From Luteibacter sp. Sphag1AF (lineage in GTDB: Bacteria; Pseudomonadota; Gammaproteobacteria; Xanthomonadales; Rhodanobacteraceae), in contig NZ_JACHYH010000002.1 of the NCBI RefSeq assembly GCF_014192715.1, positions 62,001-126,000 on the forward strand: a stretch of DNA of 64,000 nucleotides. Reading direction: 5' to 3'. The position numbers and the translations under genes were made by a program. The notes beneath the pieces were generated by a model, which worked only from the letters and a program-made list of their open reading frames with translations, did no database searches and was not told the DNA's origin. Shown here one piece after another: positions 8,237 to 16,838 of this stretch; position 1 is the first letter of the stretch, and the number at the start of each line of letters is the position of its first letter.

Positions 8237-9223
8237 TCAGTAACGCAGCAGCGCAGACGCCCAGGTGAAACCGCCACCGAAAGCTTCCAGCAGCAGGTTA
8301 TGGCCGCGCTGGACCTTGCCCGAACGCACGGCGTAATCGAGCGCCAGCGGCACGGAGCCTGCGGACGTATTGGCGTGCTTGTCGACGGTGACGATGACCC
8401 GATCCATCGACAATTTCAGCCTCTTGGCGGTGGCTTCGATGATGCGCAGGTTGGCCTGATGCGGAATCAGCCAGTCGATTTCCGACTCCTTCATACCCGC
8501 GGCCTGAAGCGTCTCATCCACCAGGGAGTCGAGTGTCTTCACCGCCACCTTGAACACTTCGCGACCGCTCATGTGGATGCGCACACCGTGGTTCGGCGCG
8601 TCGGTGAAACCTTTGGATACACCCACCGGGTTGAACAGCAGATCCTTGAAGCCACCATTGGCATGCATACGCGTGGCAAGGATGCCTGGCTCGTCAGAGG
8701 CTTCAAGCACCACGGCGCCAGCGCCATCACCGAACAGCACGCAGGTTTCGCGCTCCGTCCAGTCGACCATGCGGGTGAGCGTTTCAGCGCCAACCACCAG
8801 CACCTTCTTCGACTGGCCACTGCGGATGAAGCTGTTGGCCACGCCCAGGGCATAAACAAAGCCCGAGCAAGCCGCGTTGACGTCAAACGCAGCGCAGCCG
8901 TTGGCACCCAGACGATGCTGGATCAGGCAGGCGGTTGACGGAAAGATGATGTCGGGCGTGGTGGTGCCCAGGACAATGAGGTCGATCTCGGACGCTTTGA
9001 CGCCAGCGGCTTCCAGCGCGCGCTGCGCGGCAAGAAAGGCCAGGTCGCCCGTGGTTTCGCCGTCGGCGGCAATGTGCCGCTCCTGGATACCCGTGCGCGA
9101 GCGGATCCACTCGTCGGTCGTATCGACGATTTTTTCGAGGTCGGCATTGGTGACCACGCGCTCGGGAAGCGCACTGCCGGTGCCGATGATGCGGGCATAT
9201 TTCAGAACCGTTTCCCCCTGCAA
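8237..9223 (-). CDS. fabH: 3-oxoacyl-ACP synthase III
   Basis: Starts fatty acid synthesis by condensing acetyl-CoA with malonyl-ACP. The Cys-His-Asn triad is visible in NAACSGFVYALGVAN, HQANLRIIEATA and HANTSAGSVPLALD. The start is unclear: no ATG or GTG occurs in frame before LKYARIIGTGS. The first canonical start is the TTG at 9223, but a purine-rich GGGGGAAA lies after it and would fit a CTG at 9205 that encodes the residue before KYAR. I report the TTG. The gene follows rpmF with plsX missing between them. Confidence 0.93.
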   Translation of the reverse strand: MQGETVLKYARIIGTGSALPERVVTNADLEKIVDTTDEWIRSRTGIQERHIAADGETTGDLAFLAAQRALEAAGVKASEIDLIVLGTTTPDIIFPSTACLIQHRLGANGCAAFDVNAACSGFVYALGVANSFIRSGQSKKVLVVGAETLTRMVDWTERETCVLFGDGAGAVVLEASDEPGILATRMHANGGFKDLLFNPVGVSKGFTDAPNHGVRIHMSGREVFKVAVKTLDSLVDETLQAAGMKESEIDWLIPHQANLRIIEATAKRLKLSMDRVIVTVDKHANTSAGSVPLALDYAVRSGKVQRGHNLLLEAFGGGFTWASALLRY

Positions 9224-9300
9224 GGGCGAAATGCCTGCTTCGCGGCGCAGGTGCTGCGACGACGCAGGGCCTTGATGAGATGGTGCTCTTGAAACGCAAA

Positions 9301-9350
9301 GCGGCGCGTTACCGCGCCGCCTGCGTGATCAATCATCGCAAGCGATGATT
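9301..9350 (-). repeat. Two tandem hairpins between rpmF and fabH
   Basis: Positions 9301-9320 form a perfect 8-base-pair stem (GCGGCGCG with CGCGCCGC, 4-base loop). Positions 9331-9350 form a second near-perfect palindrome (AATCATCGC with GCGATGATT) that covers the rpmF stop codon. On the minus strand the GC stem is followed by TTTGCGTTT, a weak U-tract. They may act as an attenuator or mRNA 3'-end stabiliser. Confidence 0.5.
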
Positions 9351-9543
9351 AGTCCTCGACTTCAACCGCACCGCGGGTGTCGATGACCTTCTTGCCACGG
9401 TAGAAGCCGTCTTTCGTCACGTGGTGACGCAGATGGACTTCGCCGCTGGTCGGATCGGTCGACAGCTGCACGGTTTGCAGCGCGTCGTGCGAACGACGCA
9501 TGCCGCGGGTGGACGGGGTTTTGCGGCTCTTGGCAACTGCCAT
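9349..9543 (-). CDS. rpmF: 50S ribosomal protein L32
   Basis: Small 64-residue ribosomal protein of the large subunit. The N-terminus [20 protein letters not shown] is the family signature. No zinc-binding cysteines are present, so this is the cysteine-free form. It follows yceD by 19 bases, the usual yceD-rpmF pair. Confidence 0.97.
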   Translation of the reverse strand: MAVAKSRKTPSTRGMRRSHDALQTVQLSTDPTSGEVHLRHHVTKDGFYRGKKVIDTRGAVEVED

Positions 9544-9562
9544 GACTCAATCTCCAGCGATT

Positions 9563-10081
9563 CTAACGATTCTTGAGTTCGCGCAGAATCGCGAACGGGT
9601 TTTCGGACGTATCCCGCGGGGCGTCTTCGGCCTCGTCGGGTCCAACGATGTCGTCGGGCAGCTCGGCATCCGGGTTGATCGGAACCAGGGGCAGCACCAA
9701 CAGCAATTCATCTTCGATCACGGCAAGCGGATCGAGTTTCCCGTCTTCCTCGACGAGCAGCGGCTCGTAACCAGGCGGAAGACCGGCTTCTTCACTTTCC
9801 TTGACGATCAGACCGAGACGCGTATCAACGAGGACGGTCATCACGAACGGTTCGAGCGAGCGCTGGCAGATCAACGTCAAGGGAGCATCGATGCGGACGG
9901 CAACGTATCGCACGTTGAACTCGTCACGACCGAAATCCAGTTCGTAGCTGATTTCGCCTTCCGAAGACGCAATAACCTCGCCCAGTCGGGAAAAACCCGA
10001 TACAGGAAGGTTTCCGGAAAACGAACGCCGCGCCGAAACCATGCGCCAAGCGTCCACGGACGAGGGCAGTGTCACGGACAT
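9563..10081 (-). CDS. yceD: YceD/DUF177 family protein
   Basis: A 172-residue DUF177 protein of unclear role, often transcribed with rpmF and in other organisms linked to 23S rRNA maturation. It shows the family's central TLICQRSLEPF segment (the CxxC of many relatives is reduced to one Cys), the PLAVIEDELLLVLPLVP motif and the C-terminal NPFAIL. A promoter lies so close that the ATG at 10081 would be at or near the first transcribed base, and no ribosome-binding site is visible, suggesting a leaderless message. Confidence 0.92.
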   Translation of the reverse strand: MSVTLPSSVDAWRMVSARRSFSGNLPVSGFSRLGEVIASSEGEISYELDFGRDEFNVRYVAVRIDAPLTLICQRSLEPFVMTVLVDTRLGLIVKESEEAGLPPGYEPLLVEEDGKLDPLAVIEDELLLVLPLVPINPDAELPDDIVGPDEAEDAPRDTSENPFAILRELKNR

Positions 10082-10090
10082 AATCGCGAA

Positions 10091-10119
10091 ATGGTAGGCA
10101 TGAACACCCTTGAAGTCAA
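10091..10119 (-). promoter_or_regulatory. Promoter for yceD-rpmF-fab operon
   Basis: Minus-strand -35 TTGACT and -10 TACCAT are separated by exactly 17 bases. Only 9 bases lie between the -10 box and the yceD ATG, so the transcript would have almost no 5' leader. Confidence 0.65.
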
Positions 10120-10238
10120 CCGTTTAGCGTTACTGCACGGTCACGGGGAACGTTTTGCCTGCACACAGGGCTTTCGGGCAGACTGAACGCCTTGCCGCCG
10201 AGTGTGGGGCATCCTGCCGCCCGAGGGAAGCTTTCCGA

Positions 10239-10691
10239 GTGTTTTCTTATGCGATTTATGCACTTGCCGCCCTCGCCGTGCTGGCCATCGGCCTGCTTGT
10301 GTGGGTCACGGCAGGGCACCGGTCCCGTCGTCGGCACGGCGCCCTTCAGGATTTGCTGGACCACGCCGACCGCCTGGAAATTGATCTGAAGGACTGTCGC
10401 GACCGCCTGCAACGGGCGCATGCCGTGATGTCGGTGAGTCCGGACGTTCCTGCTGCAGGCGAGGTGGAGGCCCAGCATGCACTGGACTCCGGCCTGCGCG
10501 CCCTGCTCCAGCAGCGCCTGTGGATTCGCGACAAGGCCCCGGCCGCCAGCCAGCGCGAGCTGGATGACGCGGTGGACGCCCTTGCCCGCGCCCGCCAGCA
10601 ACTGGAACCGCGCCTGCGGGCGCTGGACGATGCCCAGCACGCACTGGATGTCGCCGTCCGCGAACACATTCACAAGGATTTTCAAGCATGA
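10239..10691 (+). CDS. Unrecognised membrane-anchored coiled-coil protein
   Basis: I do not recognise this 150-residue protein. It begins with one hydrophobic helix (residues about 4-24, YAIYALAALAVLAIGLLVWV), followed by a charged, Arg-rich stretch and two heptad-like helical stretches rich in Leu, Ala, Asp and Arg (about residues 35-65 and 100-145), so a bitopic inner-membrane protein with a cytoplasmic coiled coil is likely. I use the GTG at 10239, 8 bases after GAGGGAAG; the frame is open 28 codons further upstream. Its stop overlaps the maf start as ATGA, so it is co-translated with maf and divergent from yceD. Confidence 0.7.
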   Translation: MFSYAIYALAALAVLAIGLLVWVTAGHRSRRRHGALQDLLDHADRLEIDLKDCRDRLQRAHAVMSVSPDVPAAGEVEAQHALDSGLRALLQQRLWIRDKAPAASQRELDDAVDALARARQQLEPRLRALDDAQHALDVAVREHIHKDFQA

Positions 10692-11272
10692 CCGCCCCAC
10701 CCCGCGTGCTGCTGGCCTCCACATCACGCTACCGCGCCCAGATGCTGCAACGGATTCTTCCCCGCTTCGATCAGGCAGCGCCCGGTACTGACGAAACCGC
10801 GCTTCCCCATGAGGCACCCGCGGCGCGGGCAGCGCGCCTTGCCCGGGCGAAAGCCCGCGCAGCCGCCGACCTGCATCCCGATGCCGTGGTGATCGGCTCC
10901 GACCAGGTGGCTGACCTCGATGGACACGTGCTGGACAAGCCCGGCTCCATCGAGCGCGCCCACGAACAACTGGCAGCCAGCTCGGGGCGCCAGGTCGTTT
11001 TCCACACCGCCGTTTGCGTGCTGGGCCCTTCGGGTTTCGAAGAAACCGTGACCGACGAGACCCGCGTGTTCTTCCGAACGCTGTCGCGTGAAGACATCGA
11101 GCGCTACGTCGCGGCCGAGCAGCCGCTGGATTGCGCAGGTAGTTTCAAGTGCGAAGGCCTCGGCATCGTGCTGTTCGAGCGCATCGAAAACAACGATCCC
11201 AGCGCACTGATTGGCCTGCCCCTGATTGCCACCGCACGCATGTTGCGCGAGGCGGGCGTCACTCTTCTTTGA
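10688..11272 (+). CDS. yceF: Maf/YceF-type nucleotide pyrophosphatase
   Basis: Maf proteins hydrolyse modified nucleoside triphosphates; the YceF branch prefers 7-methyl-GTP. The 194-residue product has the N-terminal LLASTSRYR motif, VIGSDQVAD with the catalytic Asp, LDKPGS and the YVAAEQPLDCAGSFKCEGLG segment that is typical of the YceF branch. Its place beside yceD-rpmF agrees with that assignment. The last 14 bases overlap the 3' end of the convergent glycosyltransferase gene. Confidence 0.92.
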   Translation: MTAPPRVLLASTSRYRAQMLQRILPRFDQAAPGTDETALPHEAPAARAARLARAKARAAADLHPDAVVIGSDQVADLDGHVLDKPGSIERAHEQLAASSGRQVVFHTAVCVLGPSGFEETVTDETRVFFRTLSREDIERYVAAEQPLDCAGSFKCEGLGIVLFERIENNDPSALIGLPLIATARMLREAGVTLL

Positions 11273-12872
11273 CGCCCTCACCTGCGCGCCACGCATTCAT
11301 CCAGATCAGGCAATCATCCGGCGACGGAGCATCGTGCACCGCAGGCGCGACAGTTCCGTCATAAAACGCCATGCGACGCCGGCCACCGAACAGATCAACG
11401 CGCGCCAGCAACACAGGACCATCCACACGCGCACACACCGACGTAAGCCACGGCTTGCGTTCGCGGTTGCGCAGTGAGGTTTCATCCACCGCCAGCAACA
11501 CATGCTGACGCGCTGCCAATACACGCAGCGCGTTCTCGTCGATCTGCCAGATGGCCAATTGCGCCGCACGCCCGTGTTTTGTGTTGAGGGGACTGTCGAG
11601 CACATAGATCACCTGCTGTGCGCCCAACTGAAAACGCAGCTCGGCGGCCAGCATGAAATTGTCCGCGACGAGTACCGCACCGGGATGCCTGGCGAGCAGT
11701 GCTGCCGCTTCGCTACCGCTCTGGCGCCATCCGGTGAAGTTGGCAGGAAACGCCTTGTAGCGTGCAAGCATGGCCGGGCCTGTCGGCGATGCTGCCAGTG
11801 CCAGATAACCGAATCCGAGCGCCAGCCCGACACCCGACATCAACAACGCCACCATGGCGAAACGTCGCCATGCCACCGAAGCACTCGCCAGCAACGCCGG
11901 TAGCGCGGCACAGAGCACGAGGTAGCCTGGCAACGGCCAATGCGCGCGGAAGCGGACGTCGTCAGCAAATAGCCCCAGCACGAAATAAGCGACGACAAAC
12001 GTACCGCCAATCACGGCGGCCGCATCCCATCCCGCCTGTTTCCGGCGACGCCATGCCTGATACATCGCCCACAGTAGAAGCCCATACATCAGCGGCGTGC
12101 ATGCCACCGCCTGCTCCAGCGGCTGCACAAGCGCGCCGGGCTGAAACCGCCACGGATTGCGATCCACCACCTGGAAACCCACACCCACGCCGTGCTGCTG
12201 TACGTTGAAGACGATCAGCGGCAGTAACCCGATCGTGGCTACTGCCAGCGCCAGCCAGAGTCCCGGACGGCGCCACGCGGCGCGGCCACGCTCGGTGATG
12301 CAGAGAAACACGAGCCCGGCCAGCATCGGCATCGCCGCCCGGTAATGGGTGAGCCAGCACAGCGCCAGCGCCACGCCAAGCAACAGCCAGTCGCGCATGC
12401 GCCCCTCATCGAGCGCGGCGGCAAGCCCCATCGTGGCCAGCACGATGGCAAAGGTCAGCGGCACATCCGGGAGTGCCAGCACACCGAGACTTCCCGCCAG
12501 CGGAAGCAGCAGCGCAAACGTTGCCGCTTGCCATGCGTGGCCCGGCGAGCCAAGCCGTCGCGCCAGCGCCCACACCTGCCAGGGGATGGCCGCACCGATG
12601 AGAAGAAACGGCAGTCGCATGGCAAAGACGCCGTGCCCGGCCACGCTTTCACCCGCGCGAATCAGCCATGCTGTCAGCGGCGGAAGGTCGCTGTAACCCC
12701 ATGCAGGCCGCAGGCTCTCCTGCCAGTAGAACGCCTCGTCACCAAAGGGCGACAAAAAGCACGCTATAGCGATCTTCGCCACGAAGACCGCGACGAACAG
12801 AACCACGAACACGGCTCGCCACACCGCGACGGGCGCCGCTACACTGGCCCGATGACGGAACGTCAAGTCCAT
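11259..12872 (-). CDS. Polytopic glycosyltransferase, ArnT/PMT (GT39/GT83) family
   Basis: A large inner-membrane protein (537 residues from the ATG at 12872; a GTG five codons earlier is possible). About ten to twelve hydrophobic helices fill residues 15-370, and the first periplasmic loop has the family's acidic motif FGDEAFYWQESLRP followed by YSDLPPLTAWLI. The C-terminal 160 residues are soluble and probably periplasmic. Relatives move a sugar from a polyprenyl-phosphate donor to lipid A, a glycan or a protein; the acceptor cannot be told here. It diverges from the moxR operon and converges on maf with a 14-base overlap. Confidence 0.82.
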   Translation of the reverse strand: MDLTFRHRASVAAPVAVWRAVFVVLFVAVFVAKIAIACFLSPFGDEAFYWQESLRPAWGYSDLPPLTAWLIRAGESVAGHGVFAMRLPFLLIGAAIPWQVWALARRLGSPGHAWQAATFALLLPLAGSLGVLALPDVPLTFAIVLATMGLAAALDEGRMRDWLLLGVALALCWLTHYRAAMPMLAGLVFLCITERGRAAWRRPGLWLALAVATIGLLPLIVFNVQQHGVGVGFQVVDRNPWRFQPGALVQPLEQAVACTPLMYGLLLWAMYQAWRRRKQAGWDAAAVIGGTFVVAYFVLGLFADDVRFRAHWPLPGYLVLCAALPALLASASVAWRRFAMVALLMSGVGLALGFGYLALAASPTGPAMLARYKAFPANFTGWRQSGSEAAALLARHPGAVLVADNFMLAAELRFQLGAQQVIYVLDSPLNTKHGRAAQLAIWQIDENALRVLAARQHVLLAVDETSLRNRERKPWLTSVCARVDGPVLLARVDLFGGRRRMAFYDGTVAPAVHDAPSPDDCLIWMNAWRAGEGVKEE

Positions 12873-12896
12873 GCCCCGGGGGCGCACGCATCAATC

Positions 12897-13838
12897 ATGT
12901 CAGCAACGACTCCACTTCGTGATGAAACATTGCAGCAGCGCCTGGACAACGCACTGGCCCAGGTCAATGGCGTGCTTCTTGGCAAGCCCCGTCAGGTCAA
13001 ACTGGCGTTCACCTGCCTGATCGCCGGTGGACATCTTCTTCTGGAAGACGTGCCAGGTGTCGGCAAGACCACGCTGGCCCATGCGCTGGCAGCCACGTTC
13101 GACCTCGAATTCCAGCGCATCCAGTTCACCAGCGACCTGCTTCCGTCGGACATTATCGGCGTCAGCGTGTACGAGCGCGAGACGGGCACCTTCCGCTTCC
13201 ACCCCGGCCCGATCTTCACCAGCCTGCTGCTGGCCGACGAAATCAATCGTGCCACGCCCAAGACGCAGAGCGCGCTGCTCGAAGCGATGGCCGAAGGACA
13301 GGCAACGGTCGACGGGCAAACCCACGACCTGCCCCGCCCTTTCTTTGTGGTGGCCACGCAAAACCCACTGGATCTGGCGGGCACCTTTCCGCTGCCCGAC
13401 TCGCAACTTGACCGCTTCATGCTGCGCCTGTCGCTGGACTATCCCGACCCCGCCGCCGAACGCGCACTACTGACCGGCACCGACCGACGCGACCTGATGG
13501 CCACGCTGCGCCCGCAACTGGATGGCGCGACCATTGCGGCCCTGCACGCGGCAGCGCAGAAAATCACGGCCAACAGCACGCTGCTGGATTATCTACAGGC
13601 ACTGCTCACCGCCAGCCGCAAACATGCCGACGTGCGCGTGGGCCTGTCACCGCGTGCCGGCCTCGCCCTGCTGGCGGCCGCACGCGCCTGGGCGATGATC
13701 AGCGGTCGCGAGTTCGTGGTGCCCGAAGATGTGCAGACCTTGTTTGTTCCGGTGGCCGCGCATCGCCTCGTGCCGGGCAAAGGCAGCCATCGCGAAGCGA
13801 TTGCTCGCGCCATCCTTGCCGAGGTGCCGGTGCCCTGA
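12897..13838 (+). CDS. MoxR-family AAA ATPase
   Basis: MoxR ATPases act as chaperone-like helpers in assembly of envelope or metal-dependent complexes. The 313-residue product has Walker A EDVPGVGKTTLAHA, Walker B LLADEINRATPKTQSALLEAM and sensor LPDSQLDRF. ATG 12897 gives a normal length; an ATG at 12852 would add 15 codons and overlap the divergent gene's 5' end. The stop overlaps the next start (TGATG), beginning a three-gene MoxR-DUF58-transglutaminase operon. Confidence 0.93.
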   Translation: MSATTPLRDETLQQRLDNALAQVNGVLLGKPRQVKLAFTCLIAGGHLLLEDVPGVGKTTLAHALAATFDLEFQRIQFTSDLLPSDIIGVSVYERETGTFRFHPGPIFTSLLLADEINRATPKTQSALLEAMAEGQATVDGQTHDLPRPFFVVATQNPLDLAGTFPLPDSQLDRFMLRLSLDYPDPAAERALLTGTDRRDLMATLRPQLDGATIAALHAAAQKITANSTLLDYLQALLTASRKHADVRVGLSPRAGLALLAAARAWAMISGREFVVPEDVQTLFVPVAAHRLVPGKGSHREAIARAILAEVPVP

Positions 13839-14800
13839 TGAGGCCAGCCAGTCCCTGGCGCCGGATCATGGCGCAGGCCGAGCGCCGCTTGCCGTCGCTC
13901 ACCCGCCTGCGTGCCCGCGAACCGCTGCCCATCGTGCTGACCCGGCGCCGCATCTATATCGTGCCAACGGCATTCGGGGTGGGCTTCACCGTGCTTCTGG
14001 GCGTCATGCTGATCGGCGCACTCAACTATGCGAACAATGCGGCACTGATGCTCTCCTGCCTGCTTGGCGCCGCCAGCGCGGGAAGCATGCTGGTCGCGTT
14101 TCGCGTATTGAACGGGCTGACCATCGGAACGCTGCGCAGCGACAGCGCCGTAGCCGGCAAGCCCATCCGCATTTCACTGGATGTATCCAGCAGCGACAGC
14201 GCCCGCCAGGGTGTGCACCTGGAAATCGGTGCGCGGATACTGGGCGCGCAGGTGCCCTCGCGCGGCGCCACCACACTGGAGTTCGAGCTGCCCACAGAAT
14301 TTCGTGGATGGCTGACGCTGCCGCGTATGCGCATCTTCACCACCTGGCCGCTGGGCATGTTCCGCGCATGGAGCTGGCTGTCGCCCGATCACCCCGTACT
14401 GGTCTATCCGCGCCCCGAGGTGTTCGGGCCGCCGCCGTTCGAGCCGCAGGGTGATGCCGACCGTGGCCGACCTCGGCAAGGCGACGAACTGGCCGCGCTG
14501 CGCGACTACCGGCCGGGCGATCCACGGCGGCATATCGCGTGGAAGCTCAGTGCGCGGCATCACGGCCTGCTGGTCAAGGATCTGGAGCAACCGGCGCCCC
14601 AGCATGACTGGCGCCTTGCATGGGACAGCATTCGCAACCTGGACAGCGAGTCGCGCATCGCGCGCCTTGCACGATGGATCGACGAAGCACATCAAAGCGG
14701 CCGGCGCTGGAGCCTGCAACTTCCGGACGGCTATTTCGATATTGCCCAGGGCGACGAACACTATCACCGCTGCATGACTGCATTGGCCCTTCAGCCATGA
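13838..14800 (+). CDS. DUF58 domain protein
   Basis: A 320-residue membrane-associated protein with two hydrophobic helices (residues about 45-90) and, at residues 215-250, the DUF58 signature GDELAALRDYRPGD..RHIAWK. DUF58 proteins nearly always accompany MoxR ATPases and are thought to be their substrates or adaptors. It overlaps both neighbours by one to four bases. Confidence 0.9.
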   Translation: MRPASPWRRIMAQAERRLPSLTRLRAREPLPIVLTRRRIYIVPTAFGVGFTVLLGVMLIGALNYANNAALMLSCLLGAASAGSMLVAFRVLNGLTIGTLRSDSAVAGKPIRISLDVSSSDSARQGVHLEIGARILGAQVPSRGATTLEFELPTEFRGWLTLPRMRIFTTWPLGMFRAWSWLSPDHPVLVYPRPEVFGPPPFEPQGDADRGRPRQGDELAALRDYRPGDPRRHIAWKLSARHHGLLVKDLEQPAPQHDWRLAWDSIRNLDSESRIARLARWIDEAHQSGRRWSLQLPDGYFDIAQGDEHYHRCMTALALQP

Positions 14801-16791
14801 CCGGCTTCCGCCTGTCGTTGAAGTCCCGCGTCGCGCCAGGCCAACCGCGCCTGGATACGCGATCTTTCGATCTGGTCTGCCTGACCATGGCCGCCGTGCT
14901 GGCCAGCCATGCCATGCATCTTCCGTGGTGGCTGACGCTGGTGCTCGGGGTGATCCTGGCGCTGCGCTGGCATCAGCGCCGCACAAATGGCCGGCCGGTG
15001 TCCGCGTGGCTGAAACTGCCGCTGATCGCGCTCCTCATCAGCTCGATCGTGGCCACTTACGGGTCGATCTTCGGCCGCGATCCCGGCAGCGCGTTCGCTG
15101 TGGGGCTTCTGGTCCTGAAGTTGCTGGAAAGCGAACATGCACGCGATGCGCGCGTCAGCATCGCCTTCGCCTGCTTCGCCCTCATGAGTGCCCTGCTGTT
15201 TGACCAGAGCATGCTTGCCACCGCATGGGTTGCGCTGTCGCTGGTTCCCGCGCTGGCCGCCCTTCGCTCACTGGAAAGTGCGCGCGACGAACCACGCCGC
15301 ATCAGCGGGGAATTCCGGGCGCCGCTGCTGATGCTGGCCCTGTCCATTCCCCTGGCCCTGTTCGCGTTCCTGTTCGTGCCGCGCCTGAGCAGCCCGCTGT
15401 GGGGTGCGCCGTCCAACACGCAGTCCACCACCGGGCTATCCAACCGGATGGCGCCGGGCGAGATGACGGATCTGCTGACCGACGACACGCCCGCCATGCG
15501 CGTCACCTTTGACGGCGGCCTGATGCCGGATCGGCCGCAGCGCTATTTCCGCGCGTACGTGCTCTGGAAGTTCGACGGCAAGGAATGGAGCGAAGGTGCC
15601 GCCCCGATGCGAAGCACCGCCGACACGCTGCAACCTTCGCTGACGATCTCCTACGAAATATCGCTGGAAGCCACCCACGAGCGCGTCATGCCCGTGCTGG
15701 ATATGCCCGTTGCGCCGCCCGACGACGCACGCATGTCGGCCGATCGCACGGTCACGGCACGCCGGCGAATGGACGATACGACCCGCTATCGCGTGGTATC
15801 CAGCCCGCAATACCGCCTGGACGTCGACCTGCCGCAGGAGGTGCGCGACCGCGCACTGCGCCTTCCCGACAACGTGGGGCCGAAAGCGCGGGCGCTGGCG
15901 GCAAGCTGGCGCGCGAAGGAAGGCAGCGACGATGGCGCCGTGGCGCTGGCGGCCCTCGCGCTGTTCCGCAACGGCGGCTTCAGCTACACGCTCGCCCCCG
16001 CCCCGCTGGGCACAGATCGCATCGACGACTTTCTGTTCGGCACCCATGAGGGCTACTGCGAACACTACGCCTCATCGTTTACCTTCCTGATGCGCGCGGC
16101 GGGCATTCCGGCGCGCGTGGTCACCGGCTACCAGGGCGGGTACTGGAACTCGCTGGGCAATTACCTTCTTGTTCGCCAGTCCGACGCTCATGCGTGGAGC
16201 GAGATCTGGCTGGAAGGACGCGGATGGGTGCGTTACGACCCGACAGGGGCCGTGCGCCCTCAGCGCGTCAATCAAGCCGGAGCGTCAGCGGCGCAACCGG
16301 GCCAAGACACCTTCGGCGGCCAGTGGCTGCGCGACGTCCGCAACCGCCTGGACATCGTCAACCAGTGGTGGGGGCGCGGCGTTATCGGCTTTGACGCGTT
16401 CCGGCAACGCGGCCTGCTTCGCCCGTTTGGCGTTGAAAACGCGGATATTGGCAAGCTGTCGTTGATCCTCGTTGCCGGTTGCTCACTGCTGGTGGCCATT
16501 GCCCTGGCCTGGGCCCTGTTCCGTCCCCGCGACGGAGATGCACTGGACCGGACAATGCGGCGACTGGAATCGAAGCTGGCCCGCGCTGGTATAAAACGGC
16601 GCACCAGCGAAGGTCCCCGCCACTTCTTCGCGCGTGCCGCGCGGGCTTTGCCGGCCCAGCGCGAAGCGCTCGAAGAGCTGTCCCGCAGGTACTTGCGACT
16701 GCGTTATGGCTCTGACAAACCGCCGCCTGAACCGCTGCGTGAATTTTCTGGAAAAGTGAGGGAATTCACGACGCGTCGCGTGGTCAAATAG
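14797..16791 (+). CDS. TgpA-like membrane transglutaminase
   Basis: A 664-residue protein with an N-terminal group of about six transmembrane helices (DUF3488), a periplasmic transglutaminase-like domain and a C-terminal helix plus cytoplasmic DUF4129-like tail. The catalytic Cys lies in GTHEGYCEHYASSF and the His in SDAHAWSEIW, with Asp in VRYDPTG. The Pseudomonas homologue TgpA is essential for growth; the substrate is unknown. The ATG at 14797 overlaps the DUF58 stop as ATGA, which rejects the 59-codon upstream extension. Confidence 0.92.
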   Translation: MTGFRLSLKSRVAPGQPRLDTRSFDLVCLTMAAVLASHAMHLPWWLTLVLGVILALRWHQRRTNGRPVSAWLKLPLIALLISSIVATYGSIFGRDPGSAFAVGLLVLKLLESEHARDARVSIAFACFALMSALLFDQSMLATAWVALSLVPALAALRSLESARDEPRRISGEFRAPLLMLALSIPLALFAFLFVPRLSSPLWGAPSNTQSTTGLSNRMAPGEMTDLLTDDTPAMRVTFDGGLMPDRPQRYFRAYVLWKFDGKEWSEGAAPMRSTADTLQPSLTISYEISLEATHERVMPVLDMPVAPPDDARMSADRTVTARRRMDDTTRYRVVSSPQYRLDVDLPQEVRDRALRLPDNVGPKARALAASWRAKEGSDDGAVALAALALFRNGGFSYTLAPAPLGTDRIDDFLFGTHEGYCEHYASSFTFLMRAAGIPARVVTGYQGGYWNSLGNYLLVRQSDAHAWSEIWLEGRGWVRYDPTGAVRPQRVNQAGASAAQPGQDTFGGQWLRDVRNRLDIVNQWWGRGVIGFDAFRQRGLLRPFGVENADIGKLSLILVAGCSLLVAIALAWALFRPRDGDALDRTMRRLESKLARAGIKRRTSEGPRHFFARAARALPAQREALEELSRRYLRLRYGSDKPPPEPLREFSGKVREFTTRRVVK

Positions 16792-16797
16792 TTCAAA

Positions 16798-16817
16798 GCG
16801 CCGGGAATGCCCGGCGC
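16798..16817. repeat. GC-rich hairpin after the transglutaminase gene
   Basis: A perfect 8-base-pair inverted repeat, GCGCCGGG and CCCGGCGC with loop AATG, sits 7 bases after the tgpA-like stop. It lacks a U-tract, so it is at best a weak terminator or mRNA stabiliser. Confidence 0.4.
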
Positions 16818-16838
16818 GGTTCCGCTGGGAGATATCAC

